Source: Unio delphinus
Taxonomy: Eukaryota; Mollusca; Bivalvia; Unionida; Unionidae
Reading direction: 5' to 3'
Assembly (NCBI GenBank): GCA_029339505.1
Contig: JAQISU010000096.1
Coordinates: forward strand, 7,576,001-7,640,000
Length of the DNA: 64,000 bases
This document shows, one piece after another, positions 22,047 to 36,699 of this stretch; within the stretch, counting starts at the first letter, position 1, and each line of letters begins with the position of its first letter. The position numbers and the translations under genes were made by a program. Below the pieces are notes generated by a model that ran no database searches, was not told the origin of the DNA, and saw nothing but the letters and a program-made list of their open reading frames with translations.

Positions 22047-24430
22047 GGCAGTTTTATTCAAATAATATATGTTAAGTGTGGTAAAAATTGACAGGTGCTA
22101 GTCCTCAGAAGATATTTGTGACTTGAAATGAAGCAGTCTATATACATTGTTCCTGCACACATTTTACCTTCACTCTTATTAAGCATTTACCCGTTAATAT
22201 TAATTAATTGTACATGTACCTCATATATTAATTAATATTGACCTAAGTATTTATAAACTTGAGTTTGATTTAAATTCCAATTGAAGTAAAGGGAGTACAT
22301 TCGATTCATTTTTTAAATTTGTAGACAAACATGAAGCTTCCAGACTTCAAAAACTATACTTCCCTAATATTTTGGCAAATGTTCAACAAGTAAAAAGACA
22401 TACACACACAGACACACATATTCGCATACACACTCAGACACACACAAACATAAGGCACTCCAGTATTGACGCCATGCCAAAAACTGTATAATCCCTCAGC
22501 CACCATCACACTCAACCCCTTCCATAATTTATATATCACTATTTATTACTAGTAAAGTGAGGTCAGGGCAAATTTTATAAATTTTTATAAACACGATAGA
22601 AATTGGAAATCTGCGGGAAAAAACACAAACGAAAGAATGAGAATGTTTCTTACCTTTCAATCTTCCTTTCTCTCCGAATCTTATTTCAGAAGTGAATTAG
22701 CTCATTATTGGTCCGAATCGTTGGTAGCAACCTTTATTTCGGCGATAGCTTAAGTAAATAATGTGCTAAAAGGGAAATTGATAGCAACATAAAGTCATAC
22801 CTATTAAACTGACGACATACCTACCTTGATAAATAAGTTCGTGTTGGCGATATTCACCCTTCTTTTCAAATTGAATGTCTTGCCAATGCCAGTCAAAATT
22901 AATGTGGCACAGGCTCTAAGGGTCAATTTTGTTTTATCTCCACCTCAAACGACGCTTGTAACTTGCATAACTAGGAACAACGCTATATATTCTAACGTAG
23001 TCCGGTGTGTATTATTATGACTGTATGGGTCTGCAACTCGGTAATAGAGAAAAGCGAAAAGTTTTGCAAAATTTAACTAAAACTTTGTTTCCGTAGAATA
23101 CATAAAATTTTAAAAGAACATGCATTAATGCTAATTAAATCCCCCACAATCCAATACCTTTTATCACCAGTCCTAATGAATAAAGTTCTAATTAAATGCC
23201 AGTGGTATTCCAAATAAGATCAAACGCTGAAGGTGTTGATGTGACTGCAGTCACGAATGTACTAATTTCCCGAAGTGTGATGATGTATCAACAGTGTTTT
23301 GATGACTCACAATGATATTATACAAGATATCCTTTTCTGAATTCACTATGATGCCAAATATTGTTTCTGTCCATGAAGACAAAAGATGAGCACTTTGTAT
23401 TTCTAGTGAATAATAATTTGACTTAAAAAAAAATTATATCTTATATCAAAATACTAAACACAACAATATGATTGAATTCTGTTCTACTTAACCTCGGTTA
23501 CAATTAGAATTTTCCCACGCTCTTATAAAAATTATTGGTTATGTATTATTTGTTTACCAAAATAAAACATTATCATTGTATTTAGTCACGAACACGGTGA
23601 ACTTAATTCTGGACAAGGTCACATAAAAACTACATTTATCCATAGCTTATAATCCATTGCAATAACTAACAAACAATACAAATTAAATACACATTGTAGT
23701 TTATTGTCTAATAAACCTAGATGCGCTTTTGTAAGTTTTGCCACAGCAGCTCCGTATTGGATATATTTATAGTGTTTTTCATACAAGCTGAAACTTTAAA
23801 AAGAATTTTTTTTTGTACTACTACTGTCAGATAATTCCTTGCGATAGTCAGCTTTTTACACACCAATTCGAGGCGTGATATAACTCGATTGCACGCAGTT
23901 TTCAGATCTGGACCCCTTCCTACGCATTATGGATTTACTTAAGCTAGTAAGCCGATTAAAGGTTAAAGCGGCCAAGAATGATTTTTGATTAAGAAATGAT
24001 GTTTCACCTACAAGACCTTTAGGATATAGAACTATCTAGGCACTACACTGCCGTTAACATGACCGGCCATGTTTAGCTGATGAGATATTTATTTTCGTTA
24101 TTCACAAATGAGACATTTGTTCATGTCAGTACTTTAATTAATGAAAATATTGATGAAATCTCCAGTTCAGATATGTCAGTGATGTCGATGAAACTGTTAA
24201 TCGATTGTACAAAATAGAGCTTTATTTATCACTTTACGAATTCCATCCCGTGTTTCGCAAACTAGTTAGGTGACTTTGTGACGGTTTTTGTTTCGTAGCC
24301 TACTGCATATAGTTTATCATTATCATCAATAAAAATTATAACGACGTAAAGACGTAATTACAGTCAGTAATACCATTGTTAAATCAATTATCGCACAGAA
24401 TTGAGAAAAATATTTCCTAGGAGTAGTTCA
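22047..24430. other. Non-coding stretch with a dispersed repeat copy
   Basis: No gene is supported. A degenerate dispersed repeat lies at about 23190-23430 (GATGAGCACTTTGTATTTCT, then AGTGAATAAT), related to copies near 49440-49720 and 57560-57780. An imperfect CA-rich tract is at 22400-22450. Confidence 0.5.
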
Positions 24431-24459
24431 GTAATAATAATAATAACAACAACAACAAC

Positions 24460-24518
<59 letters not shown>

Positions 24519-24577
24519 AATAATGATAATAATAATAATGAAATAATGATAATAATAACAACAACAGCAACAGCAAT
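24431..24577. repeat. (AAT)n / (AAC)n compound microsatellite
   Basis: A long run of AAT with embedded AAC and ATG variants. It is open in several frames only because of its 3-bp unit. Confidence 0.95.
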
Positions 24578-24652
24578 AGTTTATTAGTTAAAATTTTTTA
24601 ATGATTATACTCGAATTTCTTGTTTACATTTTCCAAAATTCATTACCTTTTG

Positions 24653-24843
24653 CGTGTGTTCGAGTCTAAGATTCGACAAATGTAGTTATGTGAGAAAGCT
24701 TGCCAGTAGCTTCTCGTGGGTCGGTGGTTCTTTCCCGGGTTTGTCCGGTTTCTTCCTCCACCATTAATACTGGCCGCCATGTATAGCCTATATTGTGCTG
24801 AAAAATGGCGTTAATGGCGTTAAACCATAAAAAACAAACAAAA
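24653..24843 (+). mobile_element. SINE with 12-bp target-site duplication
   Basis: CATTACCTTTTG occurs perfectly at 24641-24652 and 24844-24855, bounding a 191-bp element. It starts with a B-box-like GTTCGAGTC and carries a conserved segment (CTTCCTCCACCATTAATACT then GGCCGCCATGTATAGCC). It ends GGCGTTAAACCATAAAAAAC with an A-rich tail. No A box is visible, so the head is short or 5'-truncated. A second copy in opposite orientation lies at 48006-48099. Confidence 0.8.
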
Positions 24844-24855
24844 CATTACCTTTTG

Positions 24856-26255
24856 TTACGAGGAATTTACACGTGGGTTTGGGTAAATTACCAGTGTTAT
24901 GTAATTCTAAGGTATCGTTTTAAGAAGGTGACGATTCACACATTTCTGTATTTAAGAAACAACATCCACATTGCAATCGATGCAATGATAGTTAAAAGAT
25001 GAATTGCGATATAATGACGATGACGAATTGAGGCTGTGTTTGTGTTTCCACAAATGTCATTGACTTCATGTATTAATTTATCTCTTGGGGTTTTACGATA
25101 AAACTCATTAAACTGCTATTTTTAACTGATTTCTTTTGTTTAAAAAATGGAAGAAAAGTTCGAATATGCACAAAACACTTTTTTAATTGCATGTTTTGAT
25201 TTCTCTTAAATTCATATGACAAAAGTAAAGAAGTTTCCAATTTGGTAATTTAGACGATCTTAAATGTACACATATACCTGTATTATCTTCATGTAAATTG
25301 AACAACAAAATATCAAATTACAAAAACGATCCATTTCAGTGCCAGATATATTTTGATATTTCGAGCAGAGTGACAAGTACACTGTTTATATTGTTACAAA
25401 GAAGGATTTGATCATTTGGCAGTCATAGCGCAAACAAAACAATACTAATTTTTAGACTAAACCTTCATAACATTAATATACATATATAAGTAGAATTTTT
25501 TTAATTTGAGTACTCAAAATTTAAATTTGTTAAATCACAGTCCTTCTATTCTTTTTCGTTTTCAATGCTTAAGTTATGACGACTTTCCAAAGTTATGATA
25601 TTCAACAGCTACGTGACTTGAACAAAGTATTCGACTGATATACGGTAAATGGCATTTGTTCGTTCCTCGCATCGACCCGGATACTAATGATGTACCGATA
25701 CCAAACACGCCATTTTCGTATCTCTAATGAAATGTAATGACTGGCTATGATTGATGAAATATTGCTCTCTAATTAAATATACATTCACAATAATCGAAGT
25801 CTCCAAATCAGTACAAAAACGTCGGATATCCATTTAGGATAATGTTCTGTGCGTGTTCGTGGTCTTTTTTTTTACAGCGTGTTTCTTCCTATTAATGATT
25901 TTCCAGGAATTCAGAAAAACAAGATGACGTTTCTTTACGTATTAGGCTTTTAGAATGATGAGATTAATGGCGTTTGGATTTAAATATGTGAAACCGTGTA
26001 ATCAAGTAATACAAAAAATTAATTCCATTACAAGCTATATTTTGGCACGTAATTTGACTTATTGAATAATGCCGTTATAGTAACCATATCTGCCAAGTTG
26101 GCACACCTCGTTATCATACCCAATTTTCTTTTTTATTAACACATTCAGCAAGAAAACTTTGCGAATTCTGGTACGACAACGTAATTTAGTTTTTAACAAA
26201 GACCATAGTGTAAATAAATTGTAAGATTTTGTTCTGGTCAAACTCGAAAAAGGCG

Positions 26256-26257
<2 letters not shown>
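24856..26257. other. Non-coding stretch
   Basis: AT-rich sequence without a recognisable gene or repeat structure. Confidence 0.5.

Positions 26258-26303
<46 letters not shown>
26258..26303. repeat. (CA)n microsatellite
   Basis: About 23 CA dinucleotides. Confidence 0.95.
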
Positions 26304-26306
<3 letters not shown>

Positions 26307-26366
26307 AACCATACTGCATGCTCAAATCTTTATACATTATCGATAACTGAACAAATCATAAGGAAC

Positions 26367-27612
<1,246 letters not shown>

Positions 27613-27692
<80 letters not shown>
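27613..27692. repeat. (TA)n microsatellite, ~80 bp
   Basis: Uninterrupted TA dinucleotides. Confidence 0.95.
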
Positions 27693-27695
<3 letters not shown>

Positions 27696-30600
27696 CCATT
27701 ACAAGTTTTTTTTTCTTCTTTTCTTCCAAAAGTCCTAGATGGGCACCAAATCTAAATCCCTGTGTATATTTACTCATTGTGCATACTACCCTATAAACAT
27801 GTGCAAGGAAGGATAAAACCAGTCTATCCCCTAGGGGTACAAGTCTTAGATTCAAAAATCTCCTTGGTGTCAAAACTGGGTTATAAAAAAGAACTTTGGT
27901 ATCAAAACAGGGGATCACATTAAAAAGTTAAGGGTCTCTGAAGCGCTAATGAAGGTAAAGGGAAACACTGAAAACGGTGGTCAGACTTTAAGTGACAATG
28001 TGACAGTACGTTTGTGCGTGTGTATTTTTTATGATCTGTCCCGGATTCCATACTCCAGTCGCAAATTTTAATATAACTTATTTCTGTAAGGTATAACTAT
28101 TAACTTGGAGGAGCATACCACGAATTCGTTTCCGCTTTGTTTGAAACGCCAGAAAGACGAGTGTTAGGGTCCACTAGTGAGAATCTGGTTAGAATTTATA
28201 AACTGAATAATAAAATTACTAAGTTGTTAGCATTTTTAAATTTGCAAGATGCTTTTCGTTTATAAAATGGGGTGGAGGGTATGTGCGGGAGTGCAAAATC
28301 GAGTACTTTTGCAATACTGTACAAAGTACGTCGATTTAAATCATTCTCGTACCACAAAAAAATATTTAAATATAACCATAAGAGGAGTTCTAAATAAATT
28401 GCAACGTTTCCTCTTAAAACTAAAACTAGAAATAAAATGATAAGGAGAAAAGAACGAGATCTCTAAATAGGATCGTACTCACTGTTGTTGACATTTTGCT
28501 GCTTCTGGTAGCGTGGTTGTAATTTACGTCATCAGCATCGGTGTACAGAATTTTGCATATAATTATGCAAATTTCGGTCAGCTAAATAATGTGTGCTATG
28601 CGTTCGGGATCTGCCGATCACTGCCGAGCGCGATTTCAATACGGGGACGATACATTCGTTAAGATTCGTACGAAGATTATAGAGAGCACGTATTTCATAA
28701 AAAGAACCTCTACGTACTTGATATTACCCTAGAATTACCTTTTAAATAGTATTTAATCAGTTGATATACATAAATGTCCAAACATTTTTGTAAGCAAATT
28801 CACCCTCAGCTGCACTATTGTGCCTTTAACAATAGCAATTAACATCCGTAATAAGCACTGAGAGAATTAGACGCGGTAGCTCTGGATGGTCCCAAACTAT
28901 ACACTTTAAAATTGTTTGTTCTGGTCTTTTATCCCCATTATTCTAGCTGGTTCTAGATCTCAGATACAGTTTAAAATAAAAACAATTCTTAAAGATTTTT
29001 CTTAATTAAAAAGTAAAGAAAAATGCTAACTCGGTTTATAGCATACTACGTATGTGGCTACTCTCAACATGGATAAATATGGTCATGTGCGTTTTATGTA
29101 CTATTGATTGTTATGAAAATTTAGTTTGCATTGTTTGTGAGTTAGGTATTTTTAATTTATTACATGTTATTATAATATAACACTGTATGTTGGACTTGAC
29201 CTTGTCCAAAATTGAGTTCATTTTTTGCTGGACTTGAATCGACTTTTGTTTTTTTAATTCTGTAAACAACTAATACATAGCTAAATTATTCTCTGTATTT
29301 GGGGATTTAAAATCAGAATTATTATTAGGAGCAAATATGTTTATTTGAGTATATATGTAGGTTTTTAGTGTATTTGACATAGTTCAGGTTCTTGTTTCTA
29401 ATAATAACTATAACAAATATTTTGTAAACATCAGGATCATTCTTAAAGGTATTTTTTCCATTCGGTCACATTTTTAAAAAATAAAAAATGTAATGCTGAC
29501 CTGAGGTCAAGTAAGCAGTGAATGATATAATCTTGTAACTGAGATGCTTTTTCACTCGTTCTTTAAGTTCTAGGACATTCAGGTTGTATTATATGTTGTG
29601 TCCAGTATTAATTTTGGACTGTAATAAATTTCTTCAAATTACTGCATTCAGGTGATTAGGTTTTCTGGAAATACAAGTGCTCTGACAAAATTCTTGCTAG
29701 AGACATTCATTTGGAATTAATAGTGAATTCTAACCTGGAACTATATTACTGTGCTTAAACTAAAGACAATTGGCACTGCAACACAGGGCTGAATGTATGA
29801 TGATTTCACCTATAAGGTGTCAAATTTATTTAGTCCCGTCCAATGCAACGTACTCATATGTGTATCTCAACGTACCGCGATAGTACCATGGTTTACAGGA
29901 ATTGTTTTAGGGACCAACAGATTAATGTTCTGAGACAGGATACTAACACTTGTTTGTTTTATTTCGTCTGTATATAACTGTGAACATATGTGACTCTTAT
30001 TTAAACCAATATAACACCATATTATATCCATTATTTTGTTAGGAAAATATATGAACTATCTTCAAAAACAAACTATTGCATCTCAAAAGAATATCACAAC
30101 CCCTTCCCACCCAACTGAATGTCCAGTGCCTCACCAAAGATGAATTTGCTGTGTGTATGTTAATTTTGTTGTTGTTGTGCAAGTTCCAGTCTAAATGCAG
30201 AAAGTAAAGTGGAATGATCAAACGTACACTATTTATGCTTGATCCGTGAAAGACACCATGCTGACATTAAGATTCTCTTTTATACAAATAGGAAATGTTG
30301 ATACTGACGTATTTTTATGACATTTACTTACGCTAGTAAATAATCCAAACATTATGTGATTTTGTTGTCTTCTTTTAATCTGATATTTTTCTTAAGGTCG
30401 AATTGTGTCTAATCTGTTTTCCAATTTATTTGGCTCCGCGTTGACATACGTTACATGTGTGAAAGATGTTATTGAAGGATCAGAAATGGAATTATATGTG
30501 TCACTGTTAATTTGCGACATACACAACGCTATGTAAATAAAGGGATACATTTTCAACTATTTTTCATGAATATTGAAAACAAGCTGTTAATATCATTAAC

Positions 30601-30807
30601 GTCGTAGAAAGATTAACCAGGAAGTTTCGTAGTTTTACATATTTTTCTTTTAAAAGAAGATCGGCAGGCCTCGTTTCCTTGTAATACAAGTTTAAACAAC
30701 TGATTTTATGTCAAGTGTGTGCACAATTAATATGAATGAATTCAATAGAATGTGTTATGCTACTAAACAGATGATATCAATAGCGCAAACGTCAGTGGAA
30801 AACGTCC
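27693..30807. other. Non-coding stretch
   Basis: No frame longer than about 110 codons, and those that exist overlap the TA repeat or lack any domain signature. Nothing else is recognised. Confidence 0.5.
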
Positions 30808-30815
30808 ATTCCATC

Positions 30816-32312
30816 TAGGGTTTCTAACAGCTGTTTTACTGTTTCTGTTAAACAGCTGTTTTTTTTGCGAAAAATCAAAAACAGCAAATAGCTTTTTTTT
30901 TCAGAACTGATTTTACTGTTTTTTCTTTAAAAAAACTTAGCTTAATAAAAAATTAAAATTAAATATAAATTGTTTAAAATGTTTTTGCCTAATAATATAA
31001 AAAGTGAGGTTACGTAACATGTAACGGTCTTTTTTCAAATCTTTTGGTGTTTGTGACACATTATTTCCAAAGAAAGCTATTGAAGAACCAGAATTTGATG
31101 ATTCGTTGCTGGGGTTGCTGGATAGTGACGAAGTTGCTGAAGATGACGATTTCGATGACATTGCTGATGTTGACTTTATTGAAGACACTGATGCTGAGGA
31201 AGAAATTGACTACAATGAAATTCTTAAGAATGCACGAAAATTGATCAAATTTATCAAAAAATCTTCAGTTAAAAATCAAGTATTCCAAGACAATGTCTTT
31301 GCTGAGCTTGGACATCATAAGGAGTTGCATTTGGATGTCAAGACTCGCTGGAACTCTATTCCAACAATGCTAGACTCCTTAATTCAGACAGAGAAACCTC
31401 TTCGTGAGAAACTTTTGGAGTTTGAGGCAGAAGAATATATTAATTGAGTTGATTTTGAGGCATTGAAAGTTCTGAAAAATGTGCTAGAACCAGTTGAGCT
31501 TGCTGTCAAAAATTTAAGCAAAGAAGATGCTACATTGTTGTCTGCAGATGTAATAATCAAGTTTATGCTTCAAAAACTCTCAGACATCGATCATGAAATC
31601 AGTCGAACGCTTCATGACAACATAAAGCGACGCATTGATGAGCGAATTAACAACGATGTTATGAACCTTTTACCTTCACTTAAAGATCCTTCTATTTCGC
31701 CATCAAAAACACATTCATATTTGCCGCCAGTCTTGCTTCTCGCTTATTCTGTGTTATTGACGATTACGATGATGATGATGAAGAGAAACAATCTGAAACT
31801 CTTTCAAATGATGCCGAAGAAAGAACAATGTCACTTCAAGAGGAGCTGAATTTGAAACTTCAAGAGAGTACCACCACCACTAACGCTGCTCAAGATAAAT
31901 TCAAATGGTTGAAGAGTGAATTTGTATTGTTTAAAAACACTGGTAAACGAACAGATCGTCTTCAAAAGCTTTATGATGCTCTAGTATCGATCAAACCCAC
32001 TTCAGCTGACGTGGAACGTGTTTTCTCCGTGAGTGCTAGCTTTTGCACTAAAATCAGATCTCGCTTATCTGACAAATCGCTGAATGCACTGGTCTTCCTT
32101 AAATTTTTTTATAATAAGTCGAAGAAGAAGTAAAAAAAGTTTTTAAAACATGTCATTAAAAACATATAAATAAAAAACTTTGCAGAACAAATTTTTTTAT
32201 TTTAATGCATTTTAAGGAAAAACAGTAAAACAGCTGTTAACAGCTGTTTTTTGGAAAATAAGAAACAGTAAACAGCTGTTTTTTTAAAAAGTACTGTTTT
32301 TGAGAAACCCTA
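30816..32312 (+). mobile_element. hAT transposon copy with 8-bp target-site duplication
   Basis: The ends read TAGGGTTTCTAACAG on the left and, reverse-complemented, TAGGGTTTCTCAAAAACAG on the right. ATTCCATC flanks both sides (30808-30815 and 32313-32320). Several AACAGCTGTTTT motifs lie inside both termini and could be subterminal binding sites. The interior is 1.5 kb and holds only the C-terminal part of a transposase, so this is an internally deleted, non-autonomous copy. Confidence 0.85.
31037..32133 (+). pseudogene. hAT transposase, C-terminal part only
   Basis: The fragment begins around FGVCDTLFPKKAIEEP, passes through an acidic stretch, and reaches TRWNSIPTMLDSLIQ, a typical hAT segment around a conserved Trp. 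It ends with the hAT dimerisation region (IKPTSADVERVFSVS, then SRLSDKSLNALVFLKFF). A TGA at 31445-31447 interrupts the frame, and a frameshift lies near 31745-31752. The N-terminal BED finger and the first catalytic Asp region are missing. It is not functional as a transposase. Confidence 0.85.
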
Positions 32313-32320
32313 ATTCCATC

Positions 32321-35300
32321 AATTAATATGCTTTTTTCAGTACTGCGACAAGCAAGTTAATATGTAATCTCAGTGATAAGTGTCTATGTAGAAGTTCACT
32401 CGGGATCAAATGGAAATCTAGTTTGGATTTTAAGTTATGTATTTCAGGAATATTTATTCGAGTATACTCACTTGAGATGGATGTGTTTAATTGCAATGTT
32501 CGAATGTTCTTCAATAGAGTTATGCTATACAACCCAATAGTGGTTGCGTTCAAGAATGCCGATCTGTAACACAGACACCATTTTCATCGCAATTCGTGTA
32601 GCGTTTGTAAAGTTTAAATTCGATTGGGACACAGTCAGCCATGCATGATTGGTTCTTCGTATGCATCTTGTTTTGACCATATTTGTAGCGTAAGCATTTT
32701 TTAAGTAAATATGCCCGTACATAAGCAACCGATTTCGGTGAAATATTTGTCTTAAAAACAGCTTCAATAGTAGCCCACATCATTTAATGTAAAGTAATAT
32801 TTCTAATGGGGACAATTACATTGCTTTAGTTATCATATTAGGTACGTCACAAGAGTCACAAAGTGCACTTGCTAATGCTTGATTGCATATTTCGAATGTG
32901 AACATTAAAATCATTACAACTACATATACAGATCTGCGAGACTTACAATCAAGCAGTCACTGATCAGGGTAACAATAAGACAATGCAAATGTATCTAACA
33001 ATGCTGCCGACGATTGAGTTAGAAATAGTGATGTCATGAATAGTTTATGACGTCACTATATTCATTGTAGATCATGAATTATTGTTTGTCAGAATCACAA
33101 AGTCGAAAAGCGTGAGGCTACGCGAGACGAAAATGGTGGAAAGGATTGTAATAATCTTCAAAATTTCTGAAAATGAATTCATTTGAGCATTTAGAATCCA
33201 AACCAAAATATTAGTTGCTTGTAACATTGATTCCAAAGCAGATACAAATTTTAAATTTCTCGTCGAATGTGAGTTTGAGCCTACTTACATAACAATTATT
33301 ACAAGTAAAGGTCCAGATTCCATCCAGGCTGGACTAAATATTAAAGAGTCTTCAGATAATTAAAAAGAATTTGAGAGAGAAAAAAATAATTTTTTCTGTC
33401 TAAGGCAATTTATTGCAGACAATAAGCTAACACATAAGCGACTGAACACTGATGGCTATTATTTTCGGGATGAACCTTTGAATAAACAATCGTGCCGATT
33501 CCCTGCTATATGCTCGTGTGTTTGTCTCTTTCCAACATTAGTATCCTTTGGTTTAATCAATATATAATTTCATGAAATGCAACATACTTTATGTCAAGTG
33601 CTTTTTGTCTCGAGAACAACCATGCCAAGGTATTGATACATGTGGTATTTCTAAACAACGGCTATTTCAGAAACAACGGTGCTTCGTAGGCTCTGTCGAT
33701 GCTATTTTTTTTTTCTACTGTCATTGTTCGGCTTTTACGCAGAATCTGACAAAATGATGGCATAAATAAGTGTTAAATATAAAACAAGTAAGAGACATGA
33801 CGATGGCATGATTAGTATCAGATTAAAACTAGTTGTTACTTTCCGTGTTATGGGTTTTCTAACGTAATCAGTTCTGATTATGAAGAGAATATGCACGATA
33901 TTTACATCCTGTAAACCGAGTCTGTATTGTTATTCATATAGATTTTAATTCCAATTCCTGTTTGAAATAGAGGAGAAGTGAATTATTGCATATCTGGCAC
34001 GCATCAAGTTCTTTTCCTTTGACTATGTTGACGTTGCAAATGTCTCTATCAATATAGATATTATAAACCTGGTTCCAAGGGTGTATAATATCACATCATT
34101 TTAGAGACAGCGAGGTTTGATATGGTCGAATGTCCAATAATATTTGATGATGATGCTAACAAAATTTAAAATCGAAGAATAACGTTTTGTTCTTTTAGAT
34201 TTAGTCTTGCGATGTATATGATTGAAGCTTCCAACATCTGAAATACAACTGGATAAAAATGCCTGCATAATTATGGAAAGCGAAATCTAAAAGCAAAAAT
34301 ACTCTCCCCGCTTCAAAATTGAAACCCTTCCTTTCAAGCGCTAATGAGAAAATAATTTTCAAAGAATGCACAAAGTGCGCAAAAATCTGTTAGAGTGCTA
34401 TAGACCTTTCTCCAGATAAACTGGAAGCAAATGGGTATATGGCATAGTCAATGTATGCTAATGGGAAAAAAAATATGTTAAATTAAGTCTTACAACCATC
34501 ACCATGAATATTAATGAAAATATAAAATTAATTTTAAATTTTGTATATAAAACACACATTTATTCTAATAATATGCCGTGCACACTAAAAATTCAAAAGA
34601 CTAAACATAACTGTCATGAAGATGTAAAATAAAAAATATATTAATAAGCAAAGAGATGAATACGCCTCATACAACACTGATGTTATTTTTAAAATCTGTA
34701 TGGTTCATATAACCTGAAAATCCTGAAAATATAAATTTCACAATTCAATGTCTAACTGCCCCGTTAGAAATTCAGACCATTGAATGAATTATTGATCCAC
34801 ATTCCCTTTGTCGTTGACGGCACTATGCTGTTCTGCTGTCACTTATGAGACCATGTTGTCATTAACTATTCTACCATGCTGCCTGCTGATCTATTCTGCC
34901 AGTTACTCTGATATTAGATATGCTACCACATTACCAGCTCTATGCTGCCACGCTGCCAGCACTATCAGCTATAACTGGGCCGAACTGGTTAGAATATTGT
35001 ATTGAATAAATATGTTTAACAATAAAATACGTACATCCCATGAATCATAAACATAAACGTGTACTTTATCATAGTACAAAACTACATTAAAATGCATACT
35101 ATCTTTAATTTGATAATCACTATAAAGACCTTTAGGACAAACTACATCAAAGCAACTATTTTCAATACACAAACCAGAATTATACGAAAAGAATAATACA
35201 TTAAATGGTATATCGATACGACGCATTTAAAGTATGGAAACAATTACAAAAAGAAATTCGTAAACTACCAATTATTATGGCTGTAAAATATTATCTAAAG

Positions 35301-36699
35301 ACATCTCTATGCAAGATCTCAGCGATCATTGTGCGAGCTCATAGCAATATGCTTCCTATATGTACAAAAATGCACGTGCAAGATCCAAGGGTAAAGTGTC
35401 CGTCCAAATAATGAATTACAGATATCTCGCTACGAGCTATCTACCAGATGCACACATATTACTCTGTCACTATTAGTCGAGGTAAAAAAAAAATACTCAA
35501 GGTAACATTGTACGCGTCTTCGAAATCAGTTACTTATAATCATTCCAATGAAACAAAATTTATTTTCTTGTCTTATTCCGTGATAATAATGTCCCGTCAG
35601 TTTTCGGAGTTTTTAATTAATTCTCTACATGAAGGCATTCAGAAGGGTCTGGACCTTCCATTTAGTCCGTAAATTTGTTTGTTATGCTAAAGAAAACCAA
35701 ATCAGGTTGTATGTATCTTTTCTGCAGAGAAACCGTTGACAGCGTATGACATGGTGATTCATTTTGCAAATTATATTTTATTGGAACCAGTAATTAATAT
35801 GGACAGTAATTGTCATCTTATACTCAAATATTGTAACATAATTATCCTTTCTAATAAAATTTGTCAAAGAATATCTGTTTTTTAAGGAACACACCAAGCT
35901 AGGCTATTGTCTCCTGAGCTTCGCCTTTTGTGTACAAATTAACTTCTTAACGATTTTTCACCGTGTAAATATGGCTTTGCATTTTTATAATAGCTATTAT
36001 TCGTGTTGTACCGTACAGGTAATATGCGTCTTCTAAATCATTCGAAGTCAGACATGGATCACTTACTGATTAAATGTAAGGACTACTCCATTATGGGATT
36101 GTGCTTTGTAAATTCCAGACTCAATATCTTACGATTCTATGGTTTTCAAGTTGGTAACATAAATAAGCTGATAAAAATTCAACAAATGAGTTCTTCTCCA
36201 CAACACGAATTCAAAATTTAAAAACAAATACCACAATAATGTGAACTGAATCCAAATAGTCTTAAAAGTTGCATAACAAGTAAAAACTTATACAGTGCTC
36301 CATAATATTTTAGTCATGTTCCGAATAAATTAGTCTTAAATGTGCTGATGTGCCAATGACCTTGAATGTGCTTGAGTCTCTTTGAATGAATTCATAACAG
36401 TTCTAGTATATATATTTAGATATAAAGTCAATGCGTAATTGTAATTGCAACGAATTTTTTTAAATAATTAACACTCTTAAATCACAGCTGAATACAGTTA
36501 AAAGACTGATTCTACTACATATGTTAATATAAAATCCTAATATTCAATAAGAAGACAAGGATGAAGTCAGAATTCCATGTCTATACCATTCTAAGTTGTA
36601 AATATGTTTACAAATAGTATCTTAATGTTGCTTATTTCTTCTGGTGATGACATTTGCAAGAATGTTCAGTCATAATGATATGGCACTACCAAATATGGA
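32321..36699. other. Non-coding stretch
   Basis: No supported gene. A 13-bp inverted repeat with a CRE-like core is at 33025-33059. A degenerate dispersed-repeat copy sharing ATGTGCTGATGTGCCA with 57620-57640 lies near 36290-36430. Confidence 0.5.
33025..33059. repeat. Hairpin-forming inverted repeat containing TGACGTCA
   Basis: ATAGTGATGTCAT and ATGACGTCACTAT face each other across nine bases with one mismatch in thirteen. The right arm holds a perfect CRE palindrome, TGACGTCA. It could be a CREB/ATF site or chance. Confidence 0.4.

Noticed and set aside
21833..22091. His-Thr-Tyr-Ile repeat frames (also 61530-61905)
   Set aside because: Produced by CATA tetranucleotide microsatellites.
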